Assembly: GCF_016801865.2 (NCBI RefSeq)
Contig: NC_068938.1
Coordinates: 31,874,129-31,938,128, forward strand
Direction: 5' to 3'
Length of the DNA: 64,000 nucleotides
Origin: Culex pipiens pallens
Taxonomy: Eukaryota; Arthropoda; Insecta; Diptera; Culicidae
Of this stretch, positions 57,701 to 64,000 are shown piece after piece. Position 1 is the stretch's first letter, and each line of letters begins with the position of its first letter. Position numbers and translations under genes: made by a program. A model generated the notes under the pieces. It was not told where the DNA came from. It did not search any database and was given only the letters and a program-made list of their open reading frames with translations.

Positions 57701-59437
57701 CGAGTATAAATTTAATTTGGTCGAATTTGTGTTTTTGCTAATCTCGGTTAATACTAATTTAAAAGTTCCTATATCTTGAAAATTACATAATTTTTGAAAA
57801 GTTTATCACAACATTTCAAAATTGTTATAAATTTCAAATGTTTTCAATATTTATTAACTAAACAAATGTTTAGAAAAATAAAACGTGTATATTACTTTTG
57901 CATCAATTTGGAATGAATAAAAATATTATTTTTTTCGAAATATTGAATTGAATTGACGCGATGATAGCCTGTTTGTTTACAACTTTTTATCAGGTTAAGG
58001 AGGTAACTTTAAGATAGAAAACAGAGATAATAAAAAAAATCACAAAATGGTTAATAAATTTGATTAAAGTTGAAAATGACAATAAACAAATCAAGTTTTT
58101 TCGCGAAATATTGATCAAAAATTCGTACATTCTAAAGTGCTCCACTTCAATATTTAAATGAAACCGGTTGCAGAAATTCTCCCTTTTTTCTTGATTTGGT
58201 ACGTTAAAATGGGTCATCAATCAATTCACATTGAAAAAACACTAAATATGACAATACTTAAGCTAATTCTAAATAACCGAGAACAACATAAGACACATTC
58301 TCCGGCAATGTACACCTTAGGATGAAGTTTTGAAAAGCGTGTATGAGCTATTTGGATATTTTTCCTCGATTCTAGACTACTTGAAGCTTCAAAAATCATG
58401 ATTTTCATTAATTGATCATTTGAATATCATTATGTACAAGTTGGTTAAGTTATGCATCAATTCGTGATTAAATCATCATTTTAAAACATTTTTCTAAAAA
58501 CTCCTGGTTTTCAGCGAAATAAAATCCAAAAATTATTCTTTTGATTGCATTTTGAAGGTTTTTAGTTGTACTAAACGGAATTGTCATGGGTTTGCATTTT
58601 ATCTTAAGTTAAGTATTTTTTCAAACTAGTGTAAGTTTACCATTAAGCATTGCAACGTCACGAAAAAGGGACATTTGTTTATGTCAACAAAAAAGTAAAC
58701 ATTCAATCATTTTGATATTTCGGATGCTCTTTGTACTTGGAAAGAGCTTTCAAATGCAACCTAGAGCGACTTAATTGGTTGTCTAGATCCAAAGTTACAA
58801 CAGGTTTGAGTTTGCGTTGCAACGTCACGACATTTTAAATCATATTGATCACATGGCAAAAAAGGTGTATGCGTAGTTGGTTGTTGAAGATAAAAGGGTT
58901 CTAAATATTATATTTTTTTATATAATGTTTCCGAGCATATTTACAGAAGAATTGCACATGGGTCATTCAAAAATTCCGTCACTTAAGTTTGTATGCAACT
59001 CGAAAAAAAAAGTATTTTATGAACTTGTTGAACAAATCAAAATAGACCGATGTTCACAAGGGGGAAAAATTCTAAAACTTTCAAAAAAGTAATCACGTGG
59101 TTACTGGATGGCCCCTTTATGATAAACTGATTTACGTGAGGGTTCATTCTAATACAACGCAACGTTTTTTTGTATCCCACACCCTTATGTAAGTCAAATT
59201 ACAGTGAAATTCATTAAACAATAAAAATCACGTGATTCGTTTGTTTTTTTTACAAACTCTTACTTAAATAAGTTGTATGCAACGTTTAGTTGTTCGCAAT
59301 TAAAAATGTTATGTTGCGTAGGTAAACAGTTTTATTATTTCCTCAAATTTAATTTAAAAAGCACAAAAGTCAACAAAATAAGTTACGTTGTTTGCAGATC
59401 ACCCCTTAGGGGCCATGAACAAACGATATGGGCACTA
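57701..59437. other. AT-rich DNA with GCAACGTCACG motifs
   Basis: Mostly AT-rich with no gene. TGCAACGTCACG lies at 58651 and GCGTTGCAACGTCACG at 58814. These belong to a motif cluster that continues to 61076. Confidence 0.5.
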
Positions 59438-60112
59438 GGGTGTAATATGAAAATCGATTTTCCAGCACAGCAATTTTTCAGTTCCTTTTGGGGTTCTAAA
59501 CAACTCCCCAAAGTTTGAGAACGATTGGTTCAGTCCTCACATTGCGCAAAGCGATTCAATTTTCCATATAAATTTGTATGGGAAAAACCATTTTTTTGGA
59601 TTTTGATATTTATAAAATCCACGTTTCACGCTGTACTAAAACCGGATTCACATTCGGATGCTCTGGAATGTGCTCTACAACTTTCCCGAAGAGAGTATGG
59701 TGCTAGCTTGTCGCTGAAAGAAGATACAGCGTCCTCAAAACTCGTCTAAAACGTGATTTTCGATCAAAAAACACGTTTTAGACGAGTTTTGAAAACGCTG
59801 TATCTGTTTATAGGAGCAAGTTACCACCATACTCTCTTCGGGAAAGTTGTAGAGCACATTCCAGAGCATCCGAATATGAATCCGGTTTTAGTACAGCGTG
59901 AAACGTGGATTTTATAAATATTAAAATCCAAAAAAATGTTTTTTCCCATACAAATTTATATGGAAAATTGAATCGCTTTGCGCAAAGTGAGGACTAAACC
60001 AATCGTTCCCAAACTTTGGGGAATTGTTTAGGACCCCTAAAGGAACTGAAAAATTCCTGTGCTCGCTAAATTTGGACCACTTTATTTTTTTCCATACAAC
60101 CATATTACACCC
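59438..60112. mobile_element. TA-flanked full-length palindromic element
   Basis: TA occurs at 59436-59437 and 60113-60114. The ends are GGGTGTAATATG and CATATTACACCC. The whole 675 bp is a near-perfect palindrome: AAACTCGTCTAAAACGTG pairs with CACGTTTTAGACGAGTTT at the centre (near 59765), CCCGAAGAGAGTATGGTG pairs with CACCATACTCTCTTCGGG, and AGTTCC with GGAACT further out. There is no transposase. TA flanks fit Tc1/mariner-type insertion. A transcript would fold into a 330-bp duplex. Confidence 0.85.
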
Positions 60113-60227
60113 TAATGGGCACTTTATATATAAATTTCAGCCCTCATAAAAACTTGAAGCTCATTACCTCCCTTCTAAAACTTCCACGTGTTTTGTAAAC
60201 TACCCAAAACCATTAAAATATTAAGGG
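60113..60227. other. spacer
   Basis: Short spacer with no feature recognised. Confidence 0.5.
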
Positions 60228-60365
60228 ACCGTTCTTACATTACGTAACAAAACATTTATATTTTTAGACCCCCTCCACCCCGTGGTAAAACATTTCCGAC
60301 ACACTTTTTTGTATAAATCCTCGAACCCTCCCCCCTCCCCCTTGATATTACGCCGTTACGTAATG
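60228..60365. mobile_element. TACGTAA-ended MITE, diverged copy
   Basis: AGGGACCGTTCTTACATTAC then GTAACAAAAC on the left, a C-rich core, and CCGTTACGTAATGCATGGAC on the right resemble the element at 12592-12763. The ends are weakly inverted and flanks are lost. Confidence 0.5.
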
Positions 60366-62168
60366 CATGGACGTCTCGTTACATGGATAGAGGACGGGAG
60401 AGGGGGGGGGGGGGGGTTATCCTTCGTGATAATGGAATAATACAAAAAAAATATTTTGAAAACGCTTTGGAAAACTTCGTAAATCGTACTGCTACTGTGA
60501 AAGCGGTATAGGGGGAGGGGGGGGTCTAACATGGGCGGGCCAATCAATTCACATGTCCTTGTACTGTCTATTAATGTCTTATAATCAAATCTTAACCTAC
60601 AGTTGTTCAGCCTAACAAAAACTATGATTTATTTTGAAACCAAAATTTCGTGACGTTGCAACGCAACGAAAAACCCTGTTTTCCAAAACAGAGCGTTGCA
60701 ACGTCACGAAATGTAAGTGGTCTTTAAAAATCGAGGTTTAATTTTTTCGAAAAACTAATGATTGCATTCGATTTGTTGGCCAATTTTACACTAAAAATGG
60801 AAGAAGAATTCCAAATTTGCCGATTAACAGAGCAGAGTTAATGGCGAAACATGAATTGGGTCAGGATTGAGAAAAAGTCACGCGTTGCAACGTCACGCTA
60901 CACATTCCCCTATCAAAAATAGAATATTCGCTTAAAATAATGTTTCAACATTGTTTCTTATAGGAAATTTAATGTACTTTCCGAATCTGTAATAACATAT
61001 GTAACTTTTTCAATGTAATTTTTGAGTTACAGCCAAAATACTGAAAAAAGAAAAGTCAAAGCGTTGCAACGTCACGGCGGAATGTGTCATAAACGTTTGA
61101 AAAAATATGTCTGAAAATCTTTCTTTTCAAATATAAAGAAATTACAAATGTTTTCGTTGAATTTTGTATTTTGAATATACTTTCATAGCCCATCGTAAAC
61201 TGATTTAAATAAATTTGTTATTTTTCTTAAGGTTCATATTCGGATATCATAAATGTTTGAAAAAGCAAGAAAACTTGAAAATTTTAGTAAAAAAAACGTC
61301 ACATATCTTTATTCAGGAGGTTGGTTCCTTTCTAATAAACATAATAATAACACATCAATCAATTAATCAATCATTCAGAAATAAAAATTGAAAAAACTAA
61401 ATTTCAATTTCAAACCTTGAGAACTAATAAATAACAAATAATCTTCGAAATAGCAAACAGTAGAGGGATAGTTAGAGTAAAATTATAAAATGTTTTCTGC
61501 ATTTTTATTTACATTAGTAAATTTTCAAGAAAAACCATAGATGTAAAAACCAGGAACAAAAAATTTTTTTTTTTGCGGGCACACGACAAATGGGGCAGAG
61601 TTAGAGTTAGCTATTGAATGTTGAAAGCATAGATTAATTACTGATGTTTTGCAAAAAAAGCCAATAAACGAAATAAAAAATAAATAATCGAAATTGAATA
61701 AAAATTACCATTGTTTGCAATTACAAATTGCATGACCCATTTTTTTTATTTTTTTATTAATCTTCTTATTAAAAATTAAATTGGAAAAAAATATTCAAAA
61801 AATCATGGTATGAAACAATTATTATGAGCCTAGAAAAAAGTTTGTGGGTCATGTTAACTTAATTATTTAGAATAGTGTCATGTTCATAGGTTTCACGTGA
61901 GACAAAGTATTATTTAGACAATAAGCGTTGATATTAAAAAAATATTTAATTTAAATTTATCTAATTCCATTTGTTCTATAAAAAAAATAAAAAAAACTCC
62001 TTTTGACAAATAATTTTTTGAGTGTTTCCTGAAAAAACGGACAATTTAGTTTTGAAAATTATTTACGATTTTAAATGGCATGAAAACCTCTTCATTATTC
62101 TGTAGATAGCTGCGTCCAAAACATCAAAAAATGCATTTTTAATTAAATTTTCTGCAAAAAGCGTGGTC
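60366..62168. other. AT-rich DNA with GCGTTGCAACGTCACG motifs
   Basis: GCGTTGCAACGTCACG lies at 60693, 60882 and 61061, and its reverse complement at 60649. A G-run of about 15 sits near 60403. The rest is very AT-rich (61250-62150) with no gene. Confidence 0.55.
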
Positions 62169-62345
62169 GGGGCAAAATGCACCGCTGTGAAGCTCCTTTG
62201 AAAAAACAGCGGTGTCATCTAGTGGTGACTAGTGAAAACTGCTTTTACCCGGCGCATTTTGCCCCATGTTGTGGTGCATTTTGCCCCGTTGTTGTAGTGC
62301 ATTTTGCCCCAATGTTGCGGTGCATATTGCCCCGCATGGTTGTTT
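62169..62345. repeat. GTGCATTTTGCCCC repeat cluster
   Basis: GGGGCAAAATGCACCGCTG at 62169 is inverted relative to four tandem-like copies of (G/C)GCATTTTGCCCC spaced by 13-26 bp between about 62260 and 62336. The first copies could form a hairpin. No coding frame of interest is present. Confidence 0.65.
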
Positions 62346-62696
62346 GAAAAGAATCAAACATGTTTTTAGAAATTTGATATTTTCGAACCATTTTGAGGTT
62401 TTTTAAGACTTTTTTCACATGGATGACGAAGAATAACAGTTGTTTTAGAACATCGAACAAAATTCTTCCACAGTAATGCTGTAATGGTTGAGAAATCACA
62501 GTTTTCCCTTAGGGGGTGCATATTACCCCTTCCCTCTCATTGTTTAAATGTTTAAATTTCAATGAAGTTTCAATTTATTTAAATCATAAAAGATTTATTT
62601 TGTAAAACATTTGTATGTTTCGTCGATTCGAATCATGTTTTGAGTATATTGTGATATATTATGTTTCAGCATGATTTTTTTTATAATAAATATTTA
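62346..62696. other. spacer, no gene seen
   Basis: AT-rich spacer with one related GTGCATATTACCCC at about 62516. Confidence 0.5.
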
Positions 62697-62940
62697 ATAT
62701 TAATTTACATTTTGAACTTTAAGTGTCCCACTCTGTGTAAAGATTGAAGCTACGAAAATGTGAAATATATTTATGAAATGCAATAAAAATTCATATTTTT
62801 TCACCAACAAAAAAAAATAATATTAAATATAAATTTACAATTTGAACTTTTAGTGTCTCACTCAACGTAAAAATTGATGCTACGAAAATGTGAAATGTAT
62901 TTATGAAATGCAATAAAAATTCGTATTTTTTTACCAAAAC
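62697..62940. repeat. tandem duplication, two units of about 125 bp
   Basis: ATTTACATTTTGAACTTTAA, GATTGAAGCTACGAAAATGT and GAAATGCAATAAAAATTC are repeated in order about 125 bp downstream with a few changes. It lies in the intron-like sequence just left of the ankyrin exon. Confidence 0.75.
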
Positions 62941-63049
62941 ATATTATCAAACTTTGTATATTAAATTTTGTATCTTTTATCAGCCTAGCGGTTTGCATAA
63001 TATACTCTCATGCGAAAATCATTATGAAATATCAGATTTGTGCACTTAC
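62941..63049 (-). other. start of intron after the ankyrin exon
   Basis: The minus-strand sequence directly after the exon is GTAAGTGCACAAATCTG, a strong 5' splice site. Open frame continues to a stop at 62985 only because the intron lacks an early stop. No splice acceptor belonging to this gene lies further left in the window that I can identify. Confidence 0.75.
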
Positions 63050-63776
63050 CGATGCAAAACTCGACATGATGCAGCGGCAACTCTTTGTAGTGATTCCGTA
63101 TGAAGAAAATATTCTCCAAGATGTACGACAACCGAAGCAGAAAGATGCTGTCCACATCCATCAGGTTGTGGTTGTCGTACTTGGCGAACAGCTCCCGGAC
63201 ATTCTCGATAATCTCCCGAATCCGGTGCACGTTCTGAACGCGATCCTTGCGCTGCCTTCCACGGCCACCACCACCGCCACTGTTGATCAGCCAGTAGTCG
63301 TGGTTGATCAGGATCTCGTTCAGGTAGGCCTCCATGTGCTCTTTGAGCGGGACATTCTTGAGTCGCAGCTCGGCGTACGCTTTGGCAATGATCAGAATCT
63401 CGTCCTCGTACTTGAGCCGTTTGATCGAAATCAGGTACTCGAACAGCTGCAAATTTCCCCGACGTATCAGCAGGTAGTACGCCAAATGATTCGCGAGGTG
63501 TTCGGTTTCCCGCAGGATCATCCGTTTAGCGAGTTCATCCTGCTTGGTCTCCAGGGCCAGCTCCGAAGCGGTCAGATACTTTTTGTTCAACGCGTTGCAA
63601 TCCGCTCCTCGGCCCACCAACAGGTCGACCAGCTCGAGGCGATTCTCCTTGGCGAAGACTGCCCGGTGCAGGGCCGTGTTGAAGAATTTGTCATCGCGAC
63701 CGTTTACGTCAACGCCGCCGTCCAACAGAGTGGCCACCCTGGGGAGATCCCCGCACTGAACCGCTTCGAAGAGCAT
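63050..63776 (-). CDS. ankyrin-repeat protein, partial exon
   Basis: Function is unknown. This is the only convincing coding exon in the window. Starting at the ATG at 63776, 242 codons and one base lead to the GTAAGT donor. Residues 2-33 (LFEAVQCGDLPRVATLLDGG) form the first ankyrin unit, 34-68 (TALHRAV...LVDLLVGRGADCNA) a second, and 69-90 (TASELALETKQDELAKRM) a degenerate third. Residues 91-165 are helical and basic/acidic in alternation, followed by a short SGGGGGRGRQRK linker at 166-177 and a second helical block to residue 242. No signal peptide or membrane segment is evident. Ankyrin units usually mediate protein-protein binding. Codon use is GC-rich at third positions, unlike the surroundings. 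In-frame sequence stays open 27 codons upstream of the ATG to a TAA at 63858-63860, and the residues there (including GSVLSNLLRRNA) look coding, so the true start may lie further upstream. The plus-strand 276-codon frame is its antisense shadow. Confidence 0.8.
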
Positions 63777-64000
63777 CGCGTTGCGACGGAGAAGGTTGCT
63801 CAGGACGGACCCGGTGAATTCGGGGGATGGTTCATGGTTGAGTACGGTATTTGAAGGTTACGATTTTTGATGTTGTTCCTTTCGAACTCCTTCAACAGCA
63901 CTGGGTTTTAGGTGCTGCTGAAGATATTCAACGGTAGGAACCTTTGAAACTAATTTTATTGCACTATTTTAAAACACACATTTTTTTTTTGTTTTTCAAT
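63777..64000 (-). other. upstream of ankyrin exon: possible missing exon part or frame change
   Basis: In the frame of the ankyrin exon the sequence is open to 63857. In the next frame it is open from about 63905 to 63805 and reads NPVLLKEFERNNIKNRNLQ, then continues to a TGA at about 63806. Neither has a good splice acceptor with a pyrimidine tract. It could be a leader exon, an upstream frame or an indel. Confidence 0.35.

Noticed and set aside
63024..63854. Plus-strand 276-codon frame
   Set aside because: It is the antisense of the ankyrin exon. Third-position GC in the true frame keeps the opposite strand open. The domain match is only on the minus strand.

Overview
The window reads as nuclear DNA of an insect, most likely a culicine mosquito and probably Culex. 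It is AT-rich and intron/intergenic-like, packed with short non-autonomous transposons and tRNA-derived SINEs. The species call rests mainly on a recurring element that carries the motif CCACCTTTAGGTGG near one end, a type I associate with culicine genomes; this is recognition from memory, not a search. There is no bacterial-style gene organisation, operon, CRISPR array or rRNA gene.

Only one protein-coding feature is well supported: an ankyrin-repeat exon on the minus strand at the right end (63050-63776, open upstream to 63857), ending at a clear GTAAGT splice donor. The other long open frames are by-products of tandem repeats, antisense shadows, or short chance frames in GC-richer islands.

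Layout. 1-8676: AT-rich unique DNA with TIR elements (1494-1709, 1759-3092, 5255-5701) and a tRNA-Thr-type SINE (5918-6230). 8677-10639: a large foldback element with a nested hAT-type MITE. 10640-17243: interspersed repeats and MITEs. 17244-18126: a pure (TTTTTAG)n satellite. 18127-28282: unique DNA with GC-richer islands, palindromic repeats, a pogo-like MITE and a 1-kb hAT-type element. 28283-31696: a nested stack of elements. 31760-38039: more TIR elements, including a tRNA-bearing one, and a degenerate long palindrome. 38040-40365: the deepest nest in the window. 40366-46511: unique DNA, a SINE with target duplications and a minus-strand copy of the CCACCTTTAGGTGG element. 46512-52197: about 40 copies of a 127-bp GC-rich repeat plus a 0.56-kb unique tail, all between 21-bp perfect direct repeats. 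52198-63049: two adjacent SINEs, a TA-flanked perfect-type palindrome (59438-60112), dispersed motif clusters and AT-rich DNA leading into the ankyrin gene.

The most interesting object is 46533-52176. A VNTR block joined to a unique 3' segment, a short TCATGC-repeat tail and a 21-bp target-site duplication is the architecture of a composite retroposon (SVA-like in design, not in descent), which I cannot match to a named mosquito family. Second is a TIR-bounded element that carries a tRNA-like pol III promoter. Third is the family of long perfect or near-perfect palindromes, which could give hairpin RNAs.
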